Source: CAZXCK01 sp964639225 (GTDB taxonomy: Bacteria; Chloroflexota; Anaerolineae; Aggregatilineales; Phototrophicaceae). Taken from it: 58,076 bases of DNA. Positions 7,950 to 19,500 of the stretch are shown one piece after another; within the stretch, counting starts at the first letter, position 1, and the number at the start of each line of letters is the position of its first letter. Both the position numbers and the translations under genes were made by a program. Below the pieces are notes generated by a model that saw only the letters and a program-made list of their open reading frames with translations, was not told where the DNA came from and searched no databases. Location of the stretch: contig CAZXCK010000014.1 in assembly GCA_964639225.1 (NCBI GenBank), positions 1 through 58,076 of the forward strand, written 5' to 3'.

Positions 7950-10900
7950 TGAATGCAGTACAGGAAGAGCAACGACAGCAACAGTTCGGTCCTCATGCGG
8001 TATCACCGGATGAGTTCTCTGCTTTCCGTGGTGCGCTTATTGAGCATGGCCGACAGCGATACGACGGTGTCTATGAGTCTGTCTCGCAGCTCAAGGACCC
8101 CAATAACTTAGAGCATGATGATCTTCTCGCCGGTGCCGAAGTGGCCGCCAGGTACAATCCTCAGATGCTTGGCTTTAACGATGCTGAAGAGGCGCTCGAT
8201 CGCCCGATAACGGCGGCGTCTCGTTCGCTGATCATGGAATCTGCCCAGGCAGCCGAGAAATACATGCTCACCCTTGTCGAAGAAGGCATGGATAAGCGTG
8301 AGGCCATGAACCGCGCAGGAGCATGGTACGACATGACACTCGGCAATCTGTCGGGATACAGGCCAAACGCCAGTGCTGATGCCAAGGGAGCCTTTAACGG
8401 CACACTTCGTGCGCTCGGATACTCGAATTCGTACGGGAAAGCAGTCACAAACGTAGAGGGCCGGAAGATATTCACCGAACTCGAGCGTGGCATTGATTAT
8501 GGGAACGGCGCCGGGGCCTTCGCCTCGACCGCATTATCCGGCACCATGATTGGCGATCTCATATCCAATTCGGTGGCAGGCCTTTCGTCGGGCATTCCGG
8601 GTGGGGATTTTATAACCGGTGGCGACCTGATGAATAAAGCCCTGGCGAACAATCTCAGACAAGAGCACGATCGCGTACTATCCGAAGGGAAGACAACGCT
8701 GGCGCGTGGTATTGCCCCAGTACTTGGGTTTGCCGAGATGATGGGATCGTTTGCCGTCGGTGGCGTCTATGGTGCCGCGGCGTATCATGTTATGCGTGGC
8801 GGATACTCCGACATCATGTCCTCGAAGAACAATACTGGAATCGTTCGATACTTCACCGGCAACGAAGAGCAGGACAGCAGGGCTGCACAATGGGCGCTGT
8901 CTCGGGCATTTGACTTTGGCACGTATGCTTTCTCTATGGGCGTGACCGGCCCGCTGGCCGAAGGCGTCGGCACAGGCATTGGCATGCTCGCCCGCGGCTC
9001 CGGCGTCATGAAGGGTGCCCTACCTTTCGTGATAGCTCCGGTGGCCCGCGTCGGTATTGACACAGCCTTTGACGTAGCTCTCGACTATGGCGTTCATCGT
9101 GTCGCATCGTCTATACTTGAACCATCCGGCCTGACCTTTACCACGGCACAGATGCGGCAGTTCGGTGACGTCCGCGGTATTGCCAATGATGCACTCTACC
9201 GTCTCGCCATGCGTGTCGGCGGAGCCGTTGTGAACAGGACAAGCGCTGATTATTTCCGTCGCGGGAAAGATACGGCACAAGGTGTCGATGCCACGAACTA
9301 TAAGTGGTATACGAAGAATTTCACCGGCATCAACCCGATTGCCGCAAGGGTGGCCGCCATGACCAATAAGTATCTCCCATCACACCTGGCGGAGATTGCG
9401 GACGCATATGACTCGACTCGCCACAAACTTGGCCGTGGCGATGGCACATTCGCCGAAGACTTCAAGAGCGGCAAGATCAGCAGTACAGCATACTTGGCAT
9501 GGTATCTCGAAAAAGAATATATCACAAACAATCTCATAAACGGACTCTACGAAAATGGTGACATGTCCCCGATCCGGCTGGCGACACTGTGGGTGAAGCC
9601 TGGCACGGAACTTGTGTATCGTGGGCTGACCGGTCGTTCCGCTCCCGAGCTGGCCGACAGGTCGCGTCCGTTCTTCCAGGGCCGCACTATTCGCGAGCTC
9701 ATGCTCAGCGACAGTAAAATATCCTCGACCGGCACAACCATTGGCCGCGGCCAGGTGGCCGTCAATAACGAAGGCAGCCCTGATGACATCCGCAATTTTG
9801 CAGAATTTGAGGCAGCGTTTGTTCGTGACCGTGCAGATGAGATCGTGGCCGAGGGCAAGAAGAGCAAGCAGGAGGCTATTCGCCAGGCAGCCAGTGAGCT
9901 ACGGGCATTACACGAAGAGAATTATCTGACGCGATCGTTCCATGGAGACAAGGTGGCTCCCATCTATGAGCGTGCCTTCAACGATATCCTCGGTGAAAAT
10001 GGGCGCCGCGTTGTGAATAATGTCCGTGGTGCGGTAGAAGGCGAAGAGCGTGGTATCAAACAAGAAGGCGGGGAGCCTTCCGTGGGTGACCAACTCAGAG
10101 CTCAGTATTTACAGAAGATGCAAGAAGCCGGTGTCGACAAGACCTCCGCGGTCAAGATCAACATCCTTGGAATGACCGAGGAGACGAAGGAGGCCTATCG
10201 ACAAAAGATGGAAGCTGTAAGTCGCACCGCCGAAGAAGAAGCGCTCGACCTCCAGAAATACGCGACGAATCGTGATGAACTTGAGCTCTTTTTCACGCTG
10301 GCAGAAAAGCTACAAGACAAGAATATACTCGACGATCCGGTCAGCCTTATGGAGTTGCGAAGCAAGATGGTGGAGCTGGCAGATGTACTCGTGCGAGAGA
10401 ACCTCGATGCACTCGAAACTACACTTAAGGACAGCAAGGTAACCGAAGAGCACAAGATCGCTGTTGCTACCGACGTACTCAAGGAAGTCAATCTTCTTCA
10501 GCAGACATTCGGCCACAGGGTGCCGCTGGCGACACAGCAGCGTATCGACGAGGTGTTCAGCACTGAGGCGTACCAAGGGTCTCTCAACAAGATCAAATGG
10601 AACGACGTTGTCTTCCGCAACTCTGAGGCCGTAAAAAGAATCATCGAAACATATGAGGAAGATTTTGGTGAAGAGCTGACGCCAGATGAGGCTCGCAGGC
10701 TGATCATTGACACTCCGGCCCGCGCCCGCTCGATGTTCTCTACACTGTCGTCGATGCTTGCCACCGTCGACACATCCCCATCGGAAGCCCGCATGGATGC
10801 ATTCGCAGGGCATATAGTAACTGAGGAGGCCGACACCGATGGGAAAGTACGATACAATGTCTTTGGCGCCAGATTCGACACCGAGTCCGATGCCATCAAC

Positions 10901-13900
10901 TATGCTGTCGACAAGCTGCTTGAGGCACAAATAGCGGCGGCTCCAATGTCGTACGGCAAATACGATGAAAACTACATACTGTCTGTGCTGATAAACGGTG
11001 AAGAGTTCGGCGTCGATGGTGAAGCCCTGAACAGGCTGCCAAATGAAATCATTGCATGGCACACGAATCCCGATGCTCGCGGCAGAGATGCTGTTGCGCC
11101 AGAGGAATATATTATCAGCACCGGCCCGAAACTACAGCAATATCTCGCGGTCAATGTGCAGCGCATGTATCGGATATTCTACTCGGAGACAGGCAGTACG
11201 TCTGATGCGGCAAACATGACGCGAGACTTTCTGAAACAGCACAGGCTGCTCGGGGAAGACAGTATCATCGAGGACATATCGGTCACCGGCAACCGCTTGA
11301 ATATTCAGCTTGCACGCGATCTCGAGTACCGAGACGAGGCGGACGTTATGGAGTTCGCAGGGTCGGCGCTTTCTACTGTTTCGAATCCCATGGGAAAATT
11401 CAACGACTTGAGCAACGACGACCTTGGTTTCCTGATGCGCAAGCGATACAATGTTGGGGGTAGTGCAGGGCTCGATGCCGGTTCCGTGCTCGACAAAATA
11501 AACAGAAGCACCGACAGCTTCTCGGTACCGGAAGTCATTGACAGTATAGCTCGATCGATGCCAACCCCCGAAATGGCAGCCGATGCCGTGAAGAGCTTTA
11601 TTCATTCGGTCGACCCCGTGACGGCAAGAGCTCTCACCAAGAACGGTGACATTGACGATCTCGCAAGAGGCGCGGTGCTTATGTCAAGGGCCAAGCGGTC
11701 GGTCGACAACACCTTAACCATCCTGAAGCGGTCAGGTATTGAGGCCGATATCGTGAGCGCCCTCGGCACCGAGCCACGTCTCATAGCATATGAAGATGCA
11801 GGGATCGCGGAGTTCTTCTCGATATCACTTGAGAACCTTGACTTATCCCAAGCCTCCGATCGCCACAAGGCTATGCGTGAGCTGGAGAAGAGAAACATCT
11901 TCCCTATTGCCAAGCGCGGCAACAATAAAGAATTGCAGTTTGTCAGATGGCGTAAAGTGGCCGGTATAAATGGCGTTACAAAGACGGAAGAGGCCGACTA
12001 TATTCGCTCGGGCCTCGAACGCCTTGTCGATTCAAGGGTTGTCCGTGGTGACCAAAAAGTTCTGTCGACCGCTATACGTGCCCGCCTCAACTCGTCCCGC
12101 TTCTTTGAAACAACATGGGTGACCGCCATCGAGGATGGTGGTATCAAACGTGGCGTCGAAGTATTCTTCAATGGGTCGAAGAGTGCATCAGATGCCGACG
12201 ACAGAACATGGAACGGCCTGATTAATATTATCAGGCAGCACAGTCTTGAGCAGCGCCAACGCCTCACGGGCCTCGACGAGGAATATCACCGGCCCGGTAT
12301 CGACGATGTATTCAGAAGTGACGAGCTTCTCAATCAAATTGCCGTTCGGTCGAACGAGATACTCGACAGGCTCAGAGAGTTCTCACAAGATATTTTTGAG
12401 CTGGCACAAATGAAAGGCCAGCTCGACGGCCAGATTATTCAGGAAAAGCTCGGCACCGAGCTGACACAGCTTGATCTGCTTCAGGCTTTCGGTGGCGGGA
12501 AAAACATCATCAATGTGCTCAATGAGATGGTGTCAAAGGCCGGTACGGTTGGTGCCGCTGCCAATGATGTTGAACGCCAAAAGCGCATTACCGACATGAC
12601 TGAGGCACGAGACAAGATCAGCGGCGAGATCGAGGCATTGCGGGCACGACTCAAGGCCGACACTATACGTAACGATCTTCGCGATGCCGAGGAAGAGGTA
12701 GTGCAAAGGCTTGTTGATGAGTTCGGGTTGCTTGAGAACATGGAGGATAGGGCAATTCTCCATGAGTTTTCCCAGATGATCACGAAGCAGCTCAAGCAGC
12801 TGGACAAGAATGCCAAGGAATACAAGAAATTCGGAAGCGACCAGGCGGCACGGAAAGCGCTCGCACGTGTTCTCATGTACAATATGAATGCGCTCTATGA
12901 GCCACAGGCATCGTTGCCGAAACGCGCCGGGGGCTTCAGTCTCGGCGGATCGTTTGTCACAAGGACAGGCGAGCTGGCACCGACAATCAAATCAAGCATC
13001 GATGAGTTCTATAGTACAGGGAGAACGGCAAAGCTCGTTATCATGGTTACGCCCGAAGGCGTCATGGATGGCCAGGGTGGCATGTGGTCATGGCTTCTCG
13101 ATTCAATGAGCTCTACGACAGGCAAGGCTGCCGGTTCCGGCAAACTGGTGTATAATGGAGAATTCTACGGGAAGATCAACAACACGAACGCCCACGTCTA
13201 CGACGGCCTATCACTGAATGCCTATCATGTTATGCGACTGAGTAACGGGCAATCGGCTGTTGCGTCGAACCCACGTGGCGTGACACTTGACGGTGAAGAG
13301 TACGGCGTTCTCACGATCGATCAAATCAAGGCAGCGGGACCCGGATTCCTTGATAGATTCGGATTGACCGCCGACGTTGTTGAGCAAATCGAAAGACAGG
13401 GCGGGGCGCCGCATCTTGTTGTGGAGTTCAGGAGTGCCGAAGACTTTGCTGATTTCGTGAAGGGCTTCTCTGCGCACGAGGTCAATAGAAGCAGAGCACA
13501 GGAAGTGGCTATCGGCATGCAATCCACGGATGTGTCGGAAGTATCGCGCGTTACGATGAAGTTCGTCAGCGATGCCATGAGGACACAGCTGCGCCGTCGA
13601 CTCGACGGGATCGACACCGACATGGTGACGCCGATGAAACAGGTGTATTATCGTGCGATGCGCATGATCAGTGGCGGGCACCGAGACCTCGGCTACTACG
13701 CTATGCTCTATCACGAGATCGAGAAGTTCGACGCGGCACGTGGGGACATTCTACTGGACAATCTCGGCTCGGATATCCGTGGCACACACGGTACGCGCCA
13801 CTACGATGCGGCCCATGCAACGATACGTTTTGAGACGCTTTACGATATGCTGGCCGAAACACACAACACAAAGGCTGATGCCAATGCCAGAGAGTCTATC

Positions 13901-16525
13901 AAGAACACATTGACTGCCATGCAAGAATATATTGAGCGGCCAAACTATGGCGAATACTCTCCCGAAGAAAGTGACCGGCTGGCACAGCTTGTTGTTGCTG
14001 CGCTCAATCAAGTTGCAGAGCACAGTGATGGGTTGATAAACAAGGCCGCGGTCCAGACAGAGAGCGGATCGAGCGACAGGTGGTACATCACCTCGCCTCG
14101 ATACCCGATCGTCAATGACGGGCAGTCTATCCCCGTGACAGTACATGCCATACGCCGCCCCGGCATGGGCGCCGGTATTGAAATGCCTACATCATTCCAG
14201 AGGCTACAGGGTGCGGACGTGGACGGAGACAAGGTGCTGGTACAGTCAATCCCGCTCGACAGCTGGAAGGAAGCCTACAAGAGCGCATACGAAGGCCTTG
14301 ACTGGGAGAAGGATGGTTTTGAGAAAGCGCGGCGGATGCATATCAATGCGGCATTCAGGCAATCGAGAGCGTCCAGTGGGCTGGGCCTTTATGATGAGAA
14401 TTATATCGAGGCTGAAGCCAAGCTCGAAGATTCCATTGTCGATCCGGCCATCACCGGCCAAGCCAATAAGGGATTTTCTACGGCGAATGCAGTATACAGC
14501 CAGGCATTCAGTGAGAAGATATCCGTCGGTGAAGAGGTAATGAATTCACTCGTTGACTCAATCGGCAAGAGCCTGACTGATGCAGTCAGCGAAGAGTCGA
14601 AGCTCAACGAGATCATATCGTTCTCCGACATAGCCATGAAAGCCCCTGACGAGGACAGGATGATCCTCTTCAGTGCAGATGCCAAAAATGTCTATGGCGC
14701 AATCGAGATAGATGCCCAGGATCAGCTGTATCTCTCGAGCCCTGTTGCAGGGAAGAATGGTGCCAAGTATCGCCTCGGTTTCGGAAAGATGAACCGTGGT
14801 GGGCGCACTGCCGGAGTAATCACGCTCTTCAAGATAGACAATACCAATCTCGGCTACAAGGTAGAAGCAATGGCACGAGTCGACGGTATTGGCGTAGAAA
14901 ACCTTCGGACAGGATTGTCGATGCATCAGCTTGCCGCAAGCGACAAGAACCAAGACGAGATGTCAATCAAGGATATATTTGAAACCACGATCCTCTCGAA
15001 GTTCCCCAATGCCGGTGACATAGTGGTGTCACGTCCCGAGAATCTGAGGGCGGCCACAATCGGCGGCATTGTCAAGCAGATAGATTCAGCCGGTACAAGC
15101 AATGCCAAGTCCGGCGGCAACAATGTCATCAAGCGGTTGTTCTCTCCGGGCGACCGAAACAACGTCTATGGTGGTGTTCGTGATTTTGCCGGGAAGTTGA
15201 TCGTCGGATACAATGTTCGTATCACCGATGTTGTAAACGAAGGCAAAGACTTCCTCACCGAGTTGACTCGTGTCAACGACTCAGATGCCGATCGATACGC
15301 GATGGCGGCGAAGAAAGCTGCACGGAAAACCGCGTCGATCATCAATCAGCAACACAAGAACTTCATGGCCAATGACCGACTGCTTCTCTCGGCTGACAAC
15401 GCGCAGCTCCTTGATCGGGTAATGAGCAACTCAACAACCGAACCTGCCGTGCTCAAACAAGCTCTGACAATGATCAGAGAGAAGGGCCTTGATGAGCTTG
15501 TTGTCGGCAAAAAGCGAGACCCGCACTTCTCGGCCCATTACTATGACATCATTCTACAGCTTTCGGAAGCCCGCAACAGGTTCGACGAGATAACGGCTCG
15601 TGATGTTGTGTCCCACTACATCAAGGACCACCCCGCCGAAGACAGGCTTTTCTTCGATGAAATCAATATTGGCACCGAGGAAAAACCGTTCATGGTGAAT
15701 GAGAATGAAATGGTACGTGATGTTATACGCATGTCGATGCTTGGCAGAGAGTTGTACGGGAACGTTGGCAGCACGGCAGCCGCACAGATATACGGCGACA
15801 AGCTGCATCATGCAGATATATTCTACGAGGACGTCAAAACAGTTGACCAGTTGGCACGGAAACTGGCACGGATAGCTGAGTCGCTCGACAGAGAGGTCAG
15901 CATCGATGATGCGTGGGTGAAGCAGGAGTTATCACAGCTTGATATAACAGCCGAGATGGGGCCGGTATTTAACGACAAAATACTTTCGCAGCTCGAATCA
16001 ATCCGGGCCAACCATCCTGAGTATGCCGAGAAGGCTGCCGATGTCGTAATCAAAGAAGCCATCAACTCGGGAGAAATTTCCGAGTATGCATCTCAGAAGC
16101 TGAAGCTGAGAAGTATAAAGAATCCGGACAAACACACATCGATCGACGCTTTGGTGTATCGCATGAACGAACAGCTCAAAAAAACACCTCAGTCATCCGG
16201 GCTTGACGCATCATCGCCAATGGAGATACGTCGTCGAGAAGCACTGTATCGTGCGCTACTTGATACGCTGGGTGATGACTTGAAGATTGTAGCCTACATG
16301 AGAATGCAAGGGGCGACTGATCAGTTCATGCGAAGAGCGCTTGAAGTGTTGCCCAAAGGGAAAAATACCATGCAATACAACGAAGCACTCGAGCTTGGCA
16401 GGGAGATGTTTTGGAAGCGGGGCCGCTCGAAGATCATAAACCCTGAAGACCTCTCCGACAGAAGCAGTCAAGTGCTGAGTAATGTGATCGCAAATATAAA
16501 TCTCAAAGGAGACTGGGGCTGCTGA
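7946..16525 (+). CDS. Giant virion protein with two-barrel (DPBB) RNA polymerase signature, 2859 aa
   Basis: The key signature is GADVDGDKV with D2091, D2093 and D2095, matching the DxDGD metal site of the second double-psi barrel (NADFDGDQ in bacterial beta-prime, GSDLDGD in eukaryotic RNA-dependent RNA polymerases). Upstream is ITSPRYPI, about 45 residues before it, in the place of the NRAPTLH/KNPCLHPGD loop. Near residues 1708-1716 lies MDGQGGMW, followed by lysines at 1727 and 1733, resembling the DGxG and lysine region of the first barrel. The order is that of single-chain enzymes such as QDE-1, YonO and crAss-like virion polymerases. Residues 261-284 and 335-375 are Gly-rich and hydrophobic, which could help membrane passage. 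It lies among ejection proteins, so it is probably packaged and injected to transcribe early genes. The ATG at 7949 is equally possible by SD spacing. The assignment rests on motifs read by eye. Confidence 0.72.
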   Translation: MMNAVQEEQRQQQFGPHAVSPDEFSAFRGALIEHGRQRYDGVYESVSQLKDPNNLEHDDLLAGAEVAARYNPQMLGFNDAEEALDRPITAASRSLIMESAQAAEKYMLTLVEEGMDKREAMNRAGAWYDMTLGNLSGYRPNASADAKGAFNGTLRALGYSNSYGKAVTNVEGRKIFTELERGIDYGNGAGAFASTALSGTMIGDLISNSVAGLSSGIPGGDFITGGDLMNKALANNLRQEHDRVLSEGKTTLARGIAPVLGFAEMMGSFAVGGVYGAAAYHVMRGGYSDIMSSKNNTGIVRYFTGNEEQDSRAAQWALSRAFDFGTYAFSMGVTGPLAEGVGTGIGMLARGSGVMKGALPFVIAPVARVGIDTAFDVALDYGVHRVASSILEPSGLTFTTAQMRQFGDVRGIANDALYRLAMRVGGAVVNRTSADYFRRGKDTAQGVDATNYKWYTKNFTGINPIAARVAAMTNKYLPSHLAEIADAYDSTRHKLGRGDGTFAEDFKSGKISSTAYLAWYLEKEYITNNLINGLYENGDMSPIRLATLWVKPGTELVYRGLTGRSAPELADRSRPFFQGRTIRELMLSDSKISSTGTTIGRGQVAVNNEGSPDDIRNFAEFEAAFVRDRADEIVAEGKKSKQEAIRQAASELRALHEENYLTRSFHGDKVAPIYERAFNDILGENGRRVVNNVRGAVEGEERGIKQEGGEPSVGDQLRAQYLQKMQEAGVDKTSAVKINILGMTEETKEAYRQKMEAVSRTAEEEALDLQKYATNRDELELFFTLAEKLQDKNILDDPVSLMELRSKMVELADVLVRENLDALETTLKDSKVTEEHKIAVATDVLKEVNLLQQTFGHRVPLATQQRIDEVFSTEAYQGSLNKIKWNDVVFRNSEAVKRIIETYEEDFGEELTPDEARRLIIDTPARARSMFSTLSSMLATVDTSPSEARMDAFAGHIVTEEADTDGKVRYNVFGARFDTESDAINYAVDKLLEAQIAAAPMSYGKYDENYILSVLINGEEFGVDGEALNRLPNEIIAWHTNPDARGRDAVAPEEYIISTGPKLQQYLAVNVQRMYRIFYSETGSTSDAANMTRDFLKQHRLLGEDSIIEDISVTGNRLNIQLARDLEYRDEADVMEFAGSALSTVSNPMGKFNDLSNDDLGFLMRKRYNVGGSAGLDAGSVLDKINRSTDSFSVPEVIDSIARSMPTPEMAADAVKSFIHSVDPVTARALTKNGDIDDLARGAVLMSRAKRSVDNTLTILKRSGIEADIVSALGTEPRLIAYEDAGIAEFFSISLENLDLSQASDRHKAMRELEKRNIFPIAKRGNNKELQFVRWRKVAGINGVTKTEEADYIRSGLERLVDSRVVRGDQKVLSTAIRARLNSSRFFETTWVTAIEDGGIKRGVEVFFNGSKSASDADDRTWNGLINIIRQHSLEQRQRLTGLDEEYHRPGIDDVFRSDELLNQIAVRSNEILDRLREFSQDIFELAQMKGQLDGQIIQEKLGTELTQLDLLQAFGGGKNIINVLNEMVSKAGTVGAAANDVERQKRITDMTEARDKISGEIEALRARLKADTIRNDLRDAEEEVVQRLVDEFGLLENMEDRAILHEFSQMITKQLKQLDKNAKEYKKFGSDQAARKALARVLMYNMNALYEPQASLPKRAGGFSLGGSFVTRTGELAPTIKSSIDEFYSTGRTAKLVIMVTPEGVMDGQGGMWSWLLDSMSSTTGKAAGSGKLVYNGEFYGKINNTNAHVYDGLSLNAYHVMRLSNGQSAVASNPRGVTLDGEEYGVLTIDQIKAAGPGFLDRFGLTADVVEQIERQGGAPHLVVEFRSAEDFADFVKGFSAHEVNRSRAQEVAIGMQSTDVSEVSRVTMKFVSDAMRTQLRRRLDGIDTDMVTPMKQVYYRAMRMISGGHRDLGYYAMLYHEIEKFDAARGDILLDNLGSDIRGTHGTRHYDAAHATIRFETLYDMLAETHNTKADANARESIKNTLTAMQEYIERPNYGEYSPEESDRLAQLVVAALNQVAEHSDGLINKAAVQTESGSSDRWYITSPRYPIVNDGQSIPVTVHAIRRPGMGAGIEMPTSFQRLQGADVDGDKVLVQSIPLDSWKEAYKSAYEGLDWEKDGFEKARRMHINAAFRQSRASSGLGLYDENYIEAEAKLEDSIVDPAITGQANKGFSTANAVYSQAFSEKISVGEEVMNSLVDSIGKSLTDAVSEESKLNEIISFSDIAMKAPDEDRMILFSADAKNVYGAIEIDAQDQLYLSSPVAGKNGAKYRLGFGKMNRGGRTAGVITLFKIDNTNLGYKVEAMARVDGIGVENLRTGLSMHQLAASDKNQDEMSIKDIFETTILSKFPNAGDIVVSRPENLRAATIGGIVKQIDSAGTSNAKSGGNNVIKRLFSPGDRNNVYGGVRDFAGKLIVGYNVRITDVVNEGKDFLTELTRVNDSDADRYAMAAKKAARKTASIINQQHKNFMANDRLLLSADNAQLLDRVMSNSTTEPAVLKQALTMIREKGLDELVVGKKRDPHFSAHYYDIILQLSEARNRFDEITARDVVSHYIKDHPAEDRLFFDEINIGTEEKPFMVNENEMVRDVIRMSMLGRELYGNVGSTAAAQIYGDKLHHADIFYEDVKTVDQLARKLARIAESLDREVSIDDAWVKQELSQLDITAEMGPVFNDKILSQLESIRANHPEYAEKAADVVIKEAINSGEISEYASQKLKLRSIKNPDKHTSIDALVYRMNEQLKKTPQSSGLDASSPMEIRRREALYRALLDTLGDDLKIVAYMRMQGATDQFMRRALEVLPKGKNTMQYNEALELGREMFWKRGRSKIINPEDLSDRSSQVLSNVIANINLKGDWGC

Positions 16526-19500
16526 TGGCTGTTACCTGTGTATCCAAAATTGTAGAGTCCCTCCCCTCGCGTGAAACACATATCGATTCGCTCGAGGAGG
16601 ATGTGAAGTCCGTTGCAGAACTGCATCGGTTTATCTTGAATAGCAATGGCGACATCATGCGCAGTGCGCTTGATACGGACGGTGCCCTCACCACAGTAGA
16701 CGCCATCATCAAGGATGTTTCAGGCTTTGACACGTATGAAGCATTCAGGAATAATGCCGACCTATCCATGAAGCGGCACGTATCGAACAGCCTCAAGGCG
16801 TATGTAGAGGCAGCAGTTCGTGCCGGGGTCGATCACTCACGGGTCATGACTGAGTTTTCAATATCGGACAACGTTGCGAACATGGTCAAGATAGCCGCGG
16901 CGTCCGATGAAAATATCAGAAAAACCCACGAGGTTTCGTCTGCTTCGGGCGTATTCCGTCACCTTACGGGGGATGTACACGAGCTGGTGTCCGACCGATA
17001 TCGAGTAATCTCTCAGCATGCACCATCTCGAAAATTCTATGCCATGCACGGAGAGATCGAGAACTACATGAAGAACAGGCGGGGCGCCTTGATAGATGCC
17101 GTAGATAAGCTCGTCAAGGATTATGAGACGGCTGGCATCAAGGGAGAAGATCTTCGGCACCTCATGACATATCTCGACGGGCGGTACATCAAGACATATG
17201 ACAGCACCGTGGAGCCTGGCACCGATCGTCGCATCGTCACGCATGACACGCTCAGAGAAGCGATGCGCGGCACATCGTCATATAGGCGGCATGAGCGGGC
17301 ATATCAAAAACGATTCCCGCAGGCCGAACAGCGTGAGATAGAGGATGTGTTCATCGATAAATTGAAAGAAGCACAGCGTCAATGGAACACCATCAACTAC
17401 GGTGTAGCAAATCCAACCGAGGGTGAATATCGGCCCGAAGATCACCCGGATTCGGTTGTTGGGTTCATATACGAATCGGGGAACATGCTCAAGCAAATGA
17501 TCGAAGAGCGGCAGAAGTACACATCATACGCCGACCTTGACAGGGCTGAGCGTGCGTACTATGACAAGTTCAACGAGCAGAGCTTGGACTTCTTTAAGCC
17601 GCGGCTCGACAACTACGTCCCATCAAAAGCCATACTTGAAGAGGATATGTTTAAGTCGTTCAAGAATATGGATGATGCTGATGGCTTGCCGGGATTGAAG
17701 AGCTTTCTCATGCATTCAAATAACAAGGTTGAAGCATCACTTGATTTCGTTGCCACAATGCAACAGAATCTACTGTCGTATCAGTATGCTGTAGAGCAGA
17801 TCAGCAAGTACTCAATGCTTCATGGCATGAAGGCTGCACTCGATCAGACACCGGACTCGTGGAAAGAGTCGAACCCCACATCGACGAATGCCATACGATA
17901 CTTCGCTGACACGCTGCTCGATGATCTCGAAGCCCCGACTCGCAAGAAGTCTGCGCTGGTCGAAGCTGCCAGGAACTTTTCAATTGCGGCCACGTCGATC
18001 GGCGCCATGATGCTGGCAGCGCCGAACTCTGCGATATCGAACTATATGGGCGGGTATCTTGGGTTCATGAATAGATATGGCAGCGACTTCTTCTCGATGC
18101 AAAAGAACTACGAAGCTGCGCTGAAAGACAAGACAAACCAGATGGCGCTTAGAACCGCAACGAAGGTGAACCAGTACGTCAGCGACTACATGTTGTCGCC
18201 TGCCCGCCAGTCAGAATATCAGCAGCTTACGGCGGGAGAAATGACCCCTGAGCAGTCAAGCAATCTCATTGTAAAAGCGTCGAAGACTGCGCGGGATTGG
18301 GCAATGCGGGCAAGTGATTTCTCGACGAGTCGTGGTGTCCTTTTCTTCCTCCCGCATATCGAGGCGCTGACCATGAAGGGTTCTGAGACACATCTTTGGG
18401 AGCAGGCCGGAGCTATACTGTACGACAAGGTCTATGGAGACATACAGGCTCGCGAACGTGCAGGGCAGCAGATAACCGACAGCATGATAGCTGAGTCTAT
18501 AGCACGCCATAAAGAGGATGCCTTCTACGGTATCAGGGAGTCCGTCGGTGATTTCTCACAGCTCAATAAACCATTCTGGTCGTGGATGACCTTGAAGCAC
18601 GCGGATACCCTGCCCAAGGTAATAGCGGGCGGTGCCATGAACATGTTCTGGATGTTCCGGCAGGTGTCTGTCCATAACATGAACATGCTGATGAAGGCCG
18701 GTACGGAACTCTTTTCGCCTGATTCGGGCTGGACATTGAAGCAACGGGCCCTTGGCGCAACACCACTCGCAGGATTGTTTGCTTCAATCGCACTGCTTGT
18801 TTATGACTGGTGGGCCAAAGAAGACGAAGACGTATGGCGTATGTCATCTCTACTGACGGTCAACCCACTACAGGAAGCAACCACTCTGGCACGCGGTGCA
18901 TGGCGGCTGGGATTGGCTCCGGCCCTCAACCTCAGCGTACCTGAGTGGCAGGCAGAAGAAGCGGCATCCGACTTGATGCGGCTCGCCGGTGGAGTACTCG
19001 CAGGCCAGACTCTCGAGAAGACAGCCGAAGATATTGTCGGAGGTTCGTTCGGCATGCAATCAATTGCAACGGCCATTGGTAAGTCTAAAGATATCACGAA
19101 CTTACGCTATGCTTTTCCTCGATATCTGTCACTAAAAGGCCGAGATGAATACTACGACATCAAGAGTCAAATCAGAGAAGACATGGACAATCCTGCCGGG
19201 ATGATGTTGTACTCGAACGACTATGTCAATATCTCGAGAAAACTATTTCCTGTGCTGTTCGCACACTCTGATGACCCAGATGAAAATGCCAAGATACGAG
19301 CAACACGACTGACTGATGCAAAGAACCTGGCACTCAGCTTGTTTGGCCTGTCCCCGTACAAGCATCCCCAGGCATACGAGGGTGTATACGGACGGCACGC
19401 AACGATCAAGTCTGACTACAGGCGAATGAGGTCATATCGATATTACCACAATGGTACCGCACATCGTGGCGCTATTGATCGCATGGTAGATCAGATCGGC

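Noticed and set aside
14216..14230. DVDGD as a calcium-binding (dockerin or EF-hand) loop
   Set aside because: The flanking residues (GADVDGDKVLVQ and the upstream SPRYPI loop) fit polymerase barrels, and no second calcium loop is present.
7946..16525. N4-type (T7-like single-subunit) virion RNA polymerase
   Set aside because: Size and role would fit, but the motif seen is the double-psi-barrel DxDGD, not the T7-like motifs.
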